From NCBI RefSeq assembly GCF_002419965.1, contig NZ_DIHC01000053.1, positions 1-64,000 on the forward strand: 64,000 bases of DNA, in the 5' to 3' direction. The stretch is from Pseudomonas sp. UBA5706. GTDB taxonomy: Bacteria > Pseudomonadota > Gammaproteobacteria > Pseudomonadales > Pseudomonadaceae. Shown here one piece after another: positions 35,953 through 44,476 of this stretch. The first letter of the stretch is position 1. The number at the start of each line of letters is the position of its first letter. Both the position numbers and the translations under genes were made by a program. The notes beneath the pieces were generated by a model, which was not told the origin of the DNA, did no database searches, and worked only from the letters and a program-made list of their open reading frames with translations.

Positions 35953-35999
35953 GCACCCCTGCTTGCATCCCAGCGCAGTTTGATCCGGCGATACGGGTT

Positions 36000-36065
36000 C
36001 TGTAGCAGTCAGGTTTGGCGGTAGCAGCGGCTTGAAATCGCAGGCGCCAATAAGCCGGCCGGCGA
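36000..36065. repeat. REP-like element between glpR and glpD
   Basis: Begins CTGTAGCAGTCAGG (36000), with a second GGTAGCAGCGGCTTG (from about 36019) and AAGCCGGCCGGCGAG facing it. Same CTGTAGCAG core as the copies at 54278 and 60523. Confidence 0.55.
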
Positions 36066-36103
36066 GACAGGTTCACCCTGCCCCCTCCCCCCTTGCAACT
36101 TCC

Positions 36104-36131
36104 AAAAGCGAGCTCATGTTCGCTTTTTTTC
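36104..36131 (+). terminator. Rho-independent terminator, glpR
   Basis: AAAAGCGA (36104-36111), loop GCTCATGT, TCGCTTTT (36120-36127), then more T. It separates glpR from glpD. Confidence 0.85.
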
Positions 36132-36198
36132 CTTTCTGTTCTTCTCAATCGTTATTTTCAATCGAAACCGGCTAGCTGGGTGCCCGCTATTGCGTTAC

Positions 36199-36238
36199 TA
36201 TTTTCGAAAATGAACATACATGTTCGGATTCGCCTTTA
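36199..36238 (+). promoter_or_regulatory. GlpR operators upstream of glpD
   Basis: TATTTTCGAAAATGAACATA (36199-36218) matches the E. coli-type GlpR operator consensus at 19 of 20 positions. A weaker copy (about 14 of 20) abuts it at 36219-36238, repeating the tandem layout seen before glpK. Confidence 0.85.
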
Positions 36239-36285
36239 ATCCTCAGATAGCCAAGGCGGGTTCAGCTACCTGACAGGAGGCCCCC

Positions 36286-37824
36286 ATGGCCCATTCCGCC
36301 TTGCCAACCCCACCCATTTCCGAGGTTTACGACATTGCTGTGATCGGCGGTGGCATCAATGGCGTCGGCATCGCAGCGGATGCTTCGGGCCGCGGGCTCT
36401 CGGTGTTCCTTTGCGAAAAGGACGACCTGGCCAGCCACACCTCCTCAGCCAGTAGCAAGTTGATCCACGGCGGCCTGCGTTATCTGGAGCATTACGAGTT
36501 CCGCCTGGTGCGTGAAGCACTGGCCGAACGGGAAGTCCTGCTGGCAAAAGCGCCGCATATCGTTAAACCCATGCGCTTCGTTCTGCCCCATCGCCCGCAC
36601 CTGCGGCCAGCGTGGATGATTCGCGCCGGTCTGTTCCTGTATGACCACCTGGGTAAACGTGAAAAACTTCCGGCCTCGAAAAGCCTGCGCTTCGACCGCA
36701 ACAGCCCTCTGAAGCCGAACATCACCCGCGGTTTCGAATATTCCGACTGCTGGGTCGATGACGCGCGTCTGGTGGTGCTAAACGCGATGGCGGCGCGTGA
36801 GAATGGTGCCCATATACATACCGGGACGCGCTGTGTGAGCGCGAGTCGAAATGCCGGGCAATGGCACCTGAACATGGAACGTGCAGACGGCAGCCTGTTT
36901 TCGATTCGCGCCAAGGCGCTGGTCAACGCGGCCGGACCCTGGGTGGCGAAGTTCATTCGCGAAGATCTGAAGCTGGAGTCGCAATACGGAATTCGTTTGA
37001 TTCAAGGCAGTCATTTGATCGTGCCCAAACTGTACGAGGGCGAGAACGCATTCATTCTGCAAAACGAAGATCAGCGCATCGTATTCGCTATTCCGTATTT
37101 GGAGCGCTTTACCATCATCGGCACCACTGACCGCGAATACACGGGCGATCCGTCGAAGGTGGCGATTACTGAGGGCGAGACCGATTACCTGCTGAAGATC
37201 GTTAATGAGCACTTCAACAAGCAACTCAGCCGGGCCGACATCGTTCGCACTTACTCAGGCGTGCGTCCGTTGTGCAATGACGAATCGGATAACCCGTCAG
37301 CGATCACCCGCGACTACACCCTGTCGCTGTCCGGCGACGCCGGCGAGGCACCTATCCTTTCGGTTTTCGGCGGCAAGCTGACGACTTATCGCAAGCTCGC
37401 TGAATCGGCCATGCAGCACTTGGCGCCGTTCTTTACGCAGATGAAACCTGCCTGGACTGCCAAGGCCAGCCTCCCCGGCGGGGAGAATATGACTACGCCT
37501 GCGGCACTGGCGACCGAGTTGCAACAGCGCTGCCCGTGGCTTGCGGCCGAGACAGCCACGCGCTGGGCAATCACTTACGGCTCTCGCAGCTGGCGCATCG
37601 TCGAGGGCGCACAGGCGCTGACAGACCTGGGCGAACATCTGGGCGGTGGACTGTACGGCCGTGAAGTCGATTATCTGTGCGACGAGGAATGGGCAAGTAC
37701 CGTCGAAGATATCCTGTGGCGCCGAACCAAACTGGGCCTGTCACTGGCCGAATCCGAGCAACAGGCGCTCAAGGATTACCTGCAGCAAGCCCAACTGCGT
37801 CGCTCGCGCGTGCAAGCCGCCTGA
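36286..37824 (+). CDS. glpD: Aerobic glycerol-3-phosphate dehydrogenase
   Basis: 512-residue membrane-associated FAD enzyme oxidising glycerol 3-phosphate to dihydroxyacetone phosphate, passing electrons to quinone. The FAD motif GGGINGVGIAADASGRG is near residue 18, with the conserved SSKLIHGGLRYLE. A C-terminal helical domain completes it. ACAGGAGG before the ATG is a strong ribosome site. Convergent with the NEL gene, with a hairpin between. Confidence 0.97.
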   Translation: MAHSALPTPPISEVYDIAVIGGGINGVGIAADASGRGLSVFLCEKDDLASHTSSASSKLIHGGLRYLEHYEFRLVREALAEREVLLAKAPHIVKPMRFVLPHRPHLRPAWMIRAGLFLYDHLGKREKLPASKSLRFDRNSPLKPNITRGFEYSDCWVDDARLVVLNAMAARENGAHIHTGTRCVSASRNAGQWHLNMERADGSLFSIRAKALVNAAGPWVAKFIREDLKLESQYGIRLIQGSHLIVPKLYEGENAFILQNEDQRIVFAIPYLERFTIIGTTDREYTGDPSKVAITEGETDYLLKIVNEHFNKQLSRADIVRTYSGVRPLCNDESDNPSAITRDYTLSLSGDAGEAPILSVFGGKLTTYRKLAESAMQHLAPFFTQMKPAWTAKASLPGGENMTTPAALATELQQRCPWLAAETATRWAITYGSRSWRIVEGAQALTDLGEHLGGGLYGREVDYLCDEEWASTVEDILWRRTKLGLSLAESEQQALKDYLQQAQLRRSRVQAA

Positions 37825-37832
37825 CTCAATGA

Positions 37833-37871
37833 GCCGCCCAAGGATCCGCAGGCCAGCGGTTCTTGGGCGGC
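37833..37871. terminator. Bidirectional hairpin between glpD and the NEL gene
   Basis: GCCGCCCAAG (37833-37842) pairs perfectly with CTTGGGCGGC (37862-37871), between two convergent stops. No T-tract. Confidence 0.65.
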
Positions 37872-37888
37872 CTCAAACGTCGCCTTTG

Positions 37889-40800
37889 TCAAATCGGCAA
37901 GCGTGCGTACGCCTCTTCAGTCAGCGTCAGTAGCAGTGCCCGCTCGGCAGCGTTCATTTCCTGCATCAACCTGTTGCTCTGCTCTACATAAGCCTGCTCT
38001 CCAGATTGCGCTGATGCTTCCTCGGCCAGTGCAAGGCGGGTGTGGAAAGGTTCCGTCATGGCTTCGAAGCGTTCCGGATAGCGGTAATGAAGGTACTCCT
38101 GCCAGAAGTCACGTTCAGCGAGCGACTCGCAGACGCTTTCGCGGGTCTCGGCGCGGAACACGGCCAGCCGGGCATTATTGATGTCTTCTGACGTGACCCC
38201 GCTGAACATTTCATAGTGCAAGCTACTGGGTTGTGCGGGCAACCCGAGCGGTCCTGCCAGGCGGACCCTGTATGTCAGGTAGACCTCGATGTCATCGATG
38301 TTGATCCTGTTCTGACGACGCATCAGCTCTATGTGCCGGGATGCGGCACGGTCCACTTCATCAAGGCGAAACAACGAGCGGCCGACGCGCATCAAATATT
38401 CCTCTTGCTCGGCGAGCGGCAGCCCGGCTGTCACGGTGTTTACATAGATGCGGGTTTCGAGGTGGCTGAGCATCAGCAGCAGGCGGTCCTGACAGGTCCG
38501 CGGGCCGGAAACCTGGGTAAACAACAGGTTGCACAGCTCTTCGTTCTGAGCGCAGGCCTCCATGATCGTCCAGATGCGAGCCCGGTAATACACAGGATGG
38601 GCATGGAAATCCGAGGTATCGGCGAAGTCGGCAAGGAAACGAAAGAAGTCGTCCGAATTAGCCACATCCCGCAACGTCGCCCAGTAACCCTCACGTGCAG
38701 TGCGCAACTCGCCCACAGAGTCGACCAACCACTGTTCGCGGGCGACTTCATCGACAGCTCGATGGCTGGATAAGGTCACGCCGCCGGAAGCGTCGTCCTC
38801 TGAGACGTGCTCCCCGCTTGCAGTGTCCGTTTCAATCAGCGGATTGTCATGCACCGCCCTCCCCTGAAGACGGATTCGCAGACTGTGCACGTCCTGACGC
38901 AGATGACGCAGTCGATTGTTGCGTAAATCGGTCATGCCGCCCCACGGCAGGTTCTGCGCCCCAACGGGTAGCTCGGTCAAACCTGTGAACCGCAGCGAAA
39001 CCTCACGCAGGCACAATAGGCGTTGCAACTCCGGAGCCTGGCCAAGAGGGTTGTGGCTGAGGTCAAGGTGTCGAAGACGTGTCAAGGTTGCCAGTCGGCG
39101 ATTGCCTCCTGCGTCCATGACGATCTGATTATTGTTCAGGTGCAGTTGCTCAAGCTGTGCAAGATGCTCGATGCCTGAAGGAATGGATCTGAGTCGATTG
39201 TCGCGCAGGTCTAGTTCGACGAGGTTTCTGAAACGCTGAAGAAAGTCGGGGTTCAGTGCCGTCAACGACATATTGCGAAGCCTCAGACGGGTAACGTGGG
39301 GAAACTCCAGACCTGTCGGGAGTACCGGAAGGTTGCCCACGCGTTCGCCATCGATGGTCAACGCGAATCCGCCATTCAAGTGTTCTGGTATCTCGCGGCG
39401 CCAGCAACGGCGCAGGGCATTGGCAACCCTTTGCCGCCGCAGCCGATCGAACACGCCGGTATGCTGCCCCTGCCACTGCTGCAAGCCCTCGCGCAGGCTG
39501 TCCAGGTGTTCATGAAGTTGATGGGTGTGCGCCCATAAATCGGTGTGTTGCGACGAAACCTCGAGCAGATAATGCTCGATGTCATTGTCGCTCATGCCCG
39601 GGAACACCTCCCTGATGCTTCGTCTGATCGCCTGTCGACTGCTCTCGGCGCGGCCGCTGAGCGGATAGCCAAGACGTCCGTCACCCCACCGGACCGGCGG
39701 CCGCACCCCTATGCCCACCGGCGTCTGGCCGATCAAGCGCGACGCCAACTCGCGTTGACTGCCAGCCTTGTGCGCCAGCACATTGATAAGTCCGGCTTCG
39801 TCCAACTCAACGCTGCCCAGCAAGCGTTTTTGCCTGTCGTCCAGACACAGAAGCAATGAAGACATCAGGCTGTCAGCGCCTGACGAAACGGGTTGCGCAT
39901 GCCCCGGTGCAAGCATCGTGCGATAACCACGCCCACGTCTATAAATGTACAAAACCTGCGAAGCCCCCAAGGATCCCGTTTGCGCTTTCAAGGCGCCATC
40001 GGGCGAACCTTCGCGCAGCTCCACCCGCACCGTCGCCGGCCAAGGCGCCAGGTTTTCAATAAGGCCCAACGCAAGCTTTTCGGTATCAGCGGTCACCGCG
40101 GACGCCTGCCGCAAGCCGGCACACGCCCGATCCAGCCGGCTGTCGCGTGACAACCAGCGCGCCTGCTCGGCCAATGCCAGCGGCACGCGATGGTTTGCCA
40201 ACATCTGCTCAACCTGCTCACCACTGGCCCGCTCGACGATTTCCTGCGCGCCGCGTGCCGTCAGCCCCGTGAAATCGCGCCTCAATAGCCGTTGCGCTTC
40301 GTCAGGGACGACCTGGCGCGAAGCGAAAACTTCCTCGAAGGCGTCATCGCGCAATGCAGGGAATTGCTCATGCAGTTCGTAACGTTGCGCAGCATCCAGC
40401 AGACGTGCAGGCGGTGGCGCATTCTCGACGTGCAGACGGCGCAGGCGTCCTACGGTAAAGCCGGTGCTTTGCAGCACAGCGCGGGCGCCCTCATCGGACA
40501 ACGCGCAAAAGCGTCGCCCCAGCCGCCGAAGCGCATGCCCCTCCCCGGTCCAGTAATGCGGCTGTTCCATTGCATGACGCCAGCCACCCGCGCCGTTATG
40601 TTCGAGCAGCGGTTCATGGGCGCCGCCACGCTGCGGGTGGACGATCCGTGTCGTGCCTTTAAGCTCATCCGTTCTGATCTGATACGTGGCATCGTGCAAG
40701 CGCAAGTGGGTGCGCTCGTCGACCCTGCCCTGTTGTCCCACCGCCAGCCCTGTGTCTTGCACCTCATAGGCACCAAGGTCATCGGCACAGAGCTTGAACC

Positions 40801-42250
40801 GCCCAGCTTCTGTGCATATCGGATACAGGCCATCGACGAATCGCGAACGCTCCAGCACGCGGCCGATCACCGCACCGCCGGCAGAAAGGGCAGCAGTTGC
40901 GACCATGTTTTCAACAATGCCGAACAGGTGGCCCAGGGCCGCCTGCCGGTCGCCCAGTTGCCAATCCTGATAGCCTTCATACACCTCATCGGCAATCTGC
41001 ACCGCCGCCACGCCCAGCATGGCCAAGCCCAGCCCAGGCACGACAAACCCCGCAAGATTGAGCAGGCTCAGACCGGCATCCAGGTACGCCTGCTGCCGCT
41101 CGACTTGCGTCTGGCGGTTTTCATCGTCGGTCGGTACAGCCAGCACCCTGGCATCATCGAAGATCGTGTCGATGCGCTGTTTACCCAGGTATTGGAACAA
41201 AGGCTGTTCGATGGCGCGATGACGGCCATCGAGTTGCAATGCGGTCGATGGAGCGGTCATGGCGGCCACTTGATTCAACGTCATTACGAAGGCAGCACGA
41301 TCGCGCTCGCCTATGAAGCGCATGAAGAATTCGCGGTACTGCGCCTTACGCAGTCGTAAGCCTAATGCCAGGTAAAACGCTGACCAGGAACCGTGCAGTT
41401 GCAGGGCGCCAATCGGGTCATCGGGAATCCAGACGATCAGGCTTTCAATAGAGGCGTCGGTCGGACGTGCTCGAACCTCGAAGGCGATGACACCAAAAAT
41501 CGTCTTGCCCAGCAGCATGACCTGGCGGGGCGTCAGAACCGCCGGGTCGCTTGGCACAATCGGATCGCGGGCCGCGACCGGCAACAGGCGCCGATAAGTA
41601 CGCTGGCTTATCTGCCCCTTCAATGCTGCCAGCCGAATCGTCACATCCAGCTGCGCACGCGGCGCTTCTTCGAGCAACGCCAGCACCGCCTTGCGCGCAG
41701 CCTCATCGGGTGTACCGTCAGCGCGCTGCGGCCGCAGCCTCTCGCCAAGGATCCGCTGGTACTTGCCACCCAGGTCAAGCTCACGACACAACCGAGCAAA
41801 CTCCTCGAACCCGACCTCCAGCGCTTGATTGGATGCCGTGCGTAGCGTTGAACGGACAAACGCATTTTGTTTCGTCTCATCTACGGTGAAGTTCAGCAGG
41901 GCCGCCGTGAGCAGGTTTTGCTCGGTGGTAAGGGTCCGATAGGGTGGGGAAAGGCTGGCCACTACTGGGGGTTGTGCAAGCCTGCGCACAGACTGAACAG
42001 CGCTGCGGCGGGCGTCGACCTCCACGGCAAATCGATCCTGCATGGCCTTTTCCAGCAGCGGGGTGGCGAAGGCCTCCAGCGTCGGGACGAATTGGATCAG
42101 CTGACGCAGGTGCTGCGCATTGGTTTCCTGCTGTCGGAGTGCGCGATGCAGCGCTCGCAACTTTTCGATAGAGGTGTTTCGCATCCAGGCAGGCACCTGC
42201 TTGGCGATAAGTGCATCGATGGAGTCCATCGGAATACTGGAGTTCGTCAT
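37889..42250 (-). CDS. LRR and NEL-domain protein (IpaH/SspH-like E3 ubiquitin ligase family; dermonecrotic-toxin-like N-terminus)
   Basis: 1453 residues. The long N-terminal region (about 1-980) resembles the dermonecrotic-toxin-like module of large Pseudomonas proteins, with a hydrophobic hairpin at about 397-430 and 442-460 that could insert in membranes. Leucine-rich repeats cover about 985-1110 (LVELDLRDNRLRSIP, LEQLHLNNNQI, LRHLDLSHNPLG). The C-terminal NEL-type domain (about 1165-1453) has candidate catalytic C1253 in TCQDR, corresponding to the C-x-D motif of IpaH. No Sec signal. ATG at 42250 is preferred to a longer frame. Predicted host-directed ubiquitin ligase effector or toxin; secretion route and targets are unknown, and no type III genes are nearby. 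Confidence 0.85.
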   Translation of the reverse strand: MTNSSIPMDSIDALIAKQVPAWMRNTSIEKLRALHRALRQQETNAQHLRQLIQFVPTLEAFATPLLEKAMQDRFAVEVDARRSAVQSVRRLAQPPVVASLSPPYRTLTTEQNLLTAALLNFTVDETKQNAFVRSTLRTASNQALEVGFEEFARLCRELDLGGKYQRILGERLRPQRADGTPDEAARKAVLALLEEAPRAQLDVTIRLAALKGQISQRTYRRLLPVAARDPIVPSDPAVLTPRQVMLLGKTIFGVIAFEVRARPTDASIESLIVWIPDDPIGALQLHGSWSAFYLALGLRLRKAQYREFFMRFIGERDRAAFVMTLNQVAAMTAPSTALQLDGRHRAIEQPLFQYLGKQRIDTIFDDARVLAVPTDDENRQTQVERQQAYLDAGLSLLNLAGFVVPGLGLAMLGVAAVQIADEVYEGYQDWQLGDRQAALGHLFGIVENMVATAALSAGGAVIGRVLERSRFVDGLYPICTEAGRFKLCADDLGAYEVQDTGLAVGQQGRVDERTHLRLHDATYQIRTDELKGTTRIVHPQRGGAHEPLLEHNGAGGWRHAMEQPHYWTGEGHALRRLGRRFCALSDEGARAVLQSTGFTVGRLRRLHVENAPPPARLLDAAQRYELHEQFPALRDDAFEEVFASRQVVPDEAQRLLRRDFTGLTARGAQEIVERASGEQVEQMLANHRVPLALAEQARWLSRDSRLDRACAGLRQASAVTADTEKLALGLIENLAPWPATVRVELREGSPDGALKAQTGSLGASQVLYIYRRGRGYRTMLAPGHAQPVSSGADSLMSSLLLCLDDRQKRLLGSVELDEAGLINVLAHKAGSQRELASRLIGQTPVGIGVRPPVRWGDGRLGYPLSGRAESSRQAIRRSIREVFPGMSDNDIEHYLLEVSSQHTDLWAHTHQLHEHLDSLREGLQQWQGQHTGVFDRLRRQRVANALRRCWRREIPEHLNGGFALTIDGERVGNLPVLPTGLEFPHVTRLRLRNMSLTALNPDFLQRFRNLVELDLRDNRLRSIPSGIEHLAQLEQLHLNNNQIVMDAGGNRRLATLTRLRHLDLSHNPLGQAPELQRLLCLREVSLRFTGLTELPVGAQNLPWGGMTDLRNNRLRHLRQDVHSLRIRLQGRAVHDNPLIETDTASGEHVSEDDASGGVTLSSHRAVDEVAREQWLVDSVGELRTAREGYWATLRDVANSDDFFRFLADFADTSDFHAHPVYYRARIWTIMEACAQNEELCNLLFTQVSGPRTCQDRLLLMLSHLETRIYVNTVTAGLPLAEQEEYLMRVGRSLFRLDEVDRAASRHIELMRRQNRINIDDIEVYLTYRVRLAGPLGLPAQPSSLHYEMFSGVTSEDINNARLAVFRAETRESVCESLAERDFWQEYLHYRYPERFEAMTEPFHTRLALAEEASAQSGEQAYVEQSNRLMQEMNAAERALLLTLTEEAYARLPI

Positions 42251-42355
42251 TCTGTTCACCGAATTTAAATATTCGGCGAGGTTCCACAAACGGCCGGACG
42301 CCAGTGCGGTATATAAATCAACTACCCATAGACACATCTATGCGATGCGGACGCG

Positions 42356-42400
42356 TTCGGAGTTCCGAACATCCCGCCCTCTTGCAGTCGGTATCCCGGA
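42356..42400 (+). promoter_or_regulatory. AauR-type binding sites upstream of aatJ
   Basis: TTCGG-AGTT-CCGAA (42356-42369) is an exact match to the TTCGG-N4-CCGAA inverted repeat that I recall as the AauR motif in P. putida. A weaker copy, GTCGG-TATC-CCGGA (42387-42400), has its centre 31 bases downstream, about three helical turns. Confidence 0.75.
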
Positions 42401-42475
42401 CAACAAACTGCTCAAAGGCCCAGGATTTTTAAAAAATTTCCAGTATAAACAGAAGGTTATATATGGCTTCCTTCC

Positions 42476-42491
42476 TGGCATGACTCATGCT
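42476..42491 (+). promoter_or_regulatory. Sigma-54 (-24/-12) promoter of aatJQMP
   Basis: TGGCATGACTCATGCT has GG and GC separated by exactly ten bases and fits TGGCACG-N4-TTGCW with two mismatches. It is about 118 bases before the aatJ start and downstream of the AauR-like sites, as expected for activation by the sigma-54-dependent regulator AauR. Confidence 0.75.
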
Positions 42492-42608
42492 CTACACTGA
42501 TCACGATTGCTTCGATGTAGCGAGTCGCCTTATTGGGCCGCCGTTGTAGCGTTCTGAAACGAAAGGGCCGACCGGCCCCATAAAAAAAACAAAGTCGAGG
42601 ATTACTAG

Positions 42609-43538
42609 ATGCGTATCGTTCCCCACATTTTGGGCGCAGCCATTGCTGCCGCCGCTTTGATCAGCACCCCAGTGTCCGCCGCCGAGCTGACTGGCACTCT
42701 GAAGAAAATCAACGAGTCGGGCACCATCACCCTCGGTCACCGCGACTCGTCGATTCCGTTCTCTTACATCGCCGACGCTTCCGGCGTCCCGGTCGGCTAC
42801 TCCCACGACATCCAGCTGGCTATCGTCGAGGGAATCAAAAAAGACCTGAACAAGCCTGACCTGAAGGTCAAGTACAACCTGGTAACGTCGCAAACCCGTA
42901 TCCCGCTGATTCAGAACGGCACTGCAGACATCGAGTGTGGTTCCACCACCAACAACGCCGAACGTGCCCAGCAGGTCGATTTCACGGTCAATATCTTTGA
43001 AATCGGCACACGTCTGCTGGTCAAGAAAGACAAAGATGGCAAGCCGACTTACAACGATTTTGCTGACCTGAAGGGCAAGAACGTCGTTACCACCGCCGGC
43101 ACCACCTCCGAACGCATTATCAAAGCGATGAATGCCGACAAGCAGATGGGCATGAACGTCATCTCCGCCAAAGACCACGGCGAATCCTTCCAAATGCTTG
43201 AGAGTGGCCGCGCTGTCGCCTTCATGATGGACGACGCCCTGCTGGCGGGTGAAGAAGCCAAGGCCAAGAAACCCGACGACTGGGTTATTACCGGCACTCC
43301 ACAGTCCTTTGAAGCCTACGCGTGCATGGTTCGCAAAGAGGACCCGGCTTTCAAGAAAGCCGTGGATGACGCCATTGTCGGTCTGTACAAATCCGGCGAG
43401 ATCAACAAGATCTACAGCAAGTGGTTTGAAAGCCCGATTCCACCTAAAAGCCTGAACCTCAACTTCCCGATGAGCGAAAAGGTTAAAGAGCTGATCGCCA
43501 ATCCGAGCGACAAGCCGGCTCCAGACGTAAAAATCTGA
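42609..43538 (+). CDS. aatJ: Glutamate/aspartate ABC transporter binding protein
   Basis: 309-residue periplasmic family 3 binding protein with a signal peptide of about 24 residues ending SVSA-type (TPVSA) before AELTG. Hallmarks of the GltI/AatJ group are GHRDSSIPFSY, CGSTTNNAERA and GKNVVTTAGTTSE. Ribosome site GAGGA. It heads aatJQMP; its promoter region has sigma-54 and AauR-type sites. A strong hairpin follows at 43555-43582. Confidence 0.93.
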   Translation: MRIVPHILGAAIAAAALISTPVSAAELTGTLKKINESGTITLGHRDSSIPFSYIADASGVPVGYSHDIQLAIVEGIKKDLNKPDLKVKYNLVTSQTRIPLIQNGTADIECGSTTNNAERAQQVDFTVNIFEIGTRLLVKKDKDGKPTYNDFADLKGKNVVTTAGTTSERIIKAMNADKQMGMNVISAKDHGESFQMLESGRAVAFMMDDALLAGEEAKAKKPDDWVITGTPQSFEAYACMVRKEDPAFKKAVDDAIVGLYKSGEINKIYSKWFESPIPPKSLNLNFPMSEKVKELIANPSDKPAPDVKI

Positions 43539-43554
43539 TTCCTGACTAACCTTG

Positions 43555-43582
43555 CGCCTGAGGGAGCCCTCTCCCTCAGGCG
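43555..43582 (+). terminator. Perfect 12-bp hairpin after aatJ
   Basis: CGCCTGAGGGAG (43555-43566), loop CCCT, CTCCCTCAGGCG (43571-43582). No T-tract, so more likely an mRNA 3'-end stabiliser for aatJ than a full terminator. Confidence 0.75.
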
Positions 43583-43729
43583 TCTGTTACTACCTGCTGG
43601 TTTGTTTGGAACACTCGACCGAGCGGTTTTCGAGCTGATCGTGTGTGCCTGAGGTTTTCGACGTCAGGCGGAAAAGGATCTTCCCCAAGCGGGTGTCTGT
43701 ACATTGATCGATCTCGAGGGGAGACCCTG

Positions 43730-44476
43730 ATGAATTACAACTGGGACTGGAGCGTGTTCTTCAAGTCCACTGGCGTTGGCAGCGAGACCTATCTGGACTG
43801 GTACATTTCCGGTCTGGGCTGGACCATCGGCATCTCCATCGTCGCCTGGATCATCGCATTAACCCTAGGCTCGGTGCTCGGCGTCATGCGCACGGTGCCC
43901 AACCGCATCGTGTCTACGATCGCCACGGTCTATGTGGAAATCTTCCGCAACGTGCCACTGCTGGTGCAGCTGTTCATCTGGTACTTTCTGGTGCCGGACT
44001 TGCTGCCCGACAACCTTCAGCAGTGGTACAAGCAGGACCTCAACCCGACGACCTCGGCCTTCCTGAGCGTGGTCGTGTGCCTGGGCCTGTTCACCGCGGC
44101 GCGGGTTTGCGAACAAGTGCGTACCGGTATCGAGGCGTTGCCTCGCGGCCAGGAATCTGCCGCGCGCGCCATGGGCTTCAAGCTGCCGCAGATCTACTGG
44201 AACGTGCTACTGCCGCAGGCTTACCGGATCATCATCCCGCCGCTCACGTCCGAATTCCTCAACGTGTTCAAGAACTCGTCGGTGGCGTCGTTGATCGGCC
44301 TGATGGAGTTGCTGGCGCAGACCAAACAGACCGCCGAGTTTTCCGCGAACCTGTTTGAAGCTTTCACCCTGGCGACGCTGATCTACTTCACGCTGAACAT
44401 GAGCCTGATGCTGCTCATGCGTCTGATCGAGAAGAAAGTCGCAGTGCCGGGCCTGATTTCCGTGGGAGGTAAATAA
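43730..44476 (+). CDS. aatQ: Glutamate/aspartate ABC transporter permease
   Basis: 248-residue HisMQ-family permease of the GltJ type. ATG at 43730 has GAGGGGAG upstream; an in-frame ATG at 43643 lacks one. The EAA loop is GQESAARAMGFKLPQIYWNVLLPQ. The stop TAA shares one base with the next ATG (TAATG). Confidence 0.92.
   Translation: MNYNWDWSVFFKSTGVGSETYLDWYISGLGWTIGISIVAWIIALTLGSVLGVMRTVPNRIVSTIATVYVEIFRNVPLLVQLFIWYFLVPDLLPDNLQQWYKQDLNPTTSAFLSVVVCLGLFTAARVCEQVRTGIEALPRGQESAARAMGFKLPQIYWNVLLPQAYRIIIPPLTSEFLNVFKNSSVASLIGLMELLAQTKQTAEFSANLFEAFTLATLIYFTLNMSLMLLMRLIEKKVAVPGLISVGGK

Larger units (their letters stand above)
35953..36285. other. glpR-glpD intergenic region
   Basis: 333 bases with no gene. 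It holds, in order, a REP-like element (36000-36065), an intrinsic terminator (36104-36131) and the GlpR operators of glpD (36199-36238). Confidence 0.8.
42251..42608. other. Divergent control region between the NEL gene and aatJ
   Basis: 358 bases without a gene, AT-rich in the middle. It contains a palindrome CCGAAT-N6-ATTCGG (42259-42276) nine bases before the NEL start, AauR-like sites (42356-42400), a sigma-54 promoter (42476-42491), and an A-rich AANAANAA-type stretch (42584-42593) just before the aatJ ribosome site. Confidence 0.75.

Noticed and set aside
42265..42285. Possible hrp box (GGAACC) upstream of the NEL gene
   Set aside because: GGAACC occurs on the minus strand at 42285-42280, but no CCAC-N2-A follows at 15-16 bases, so it is not a usable HrpL promoter.
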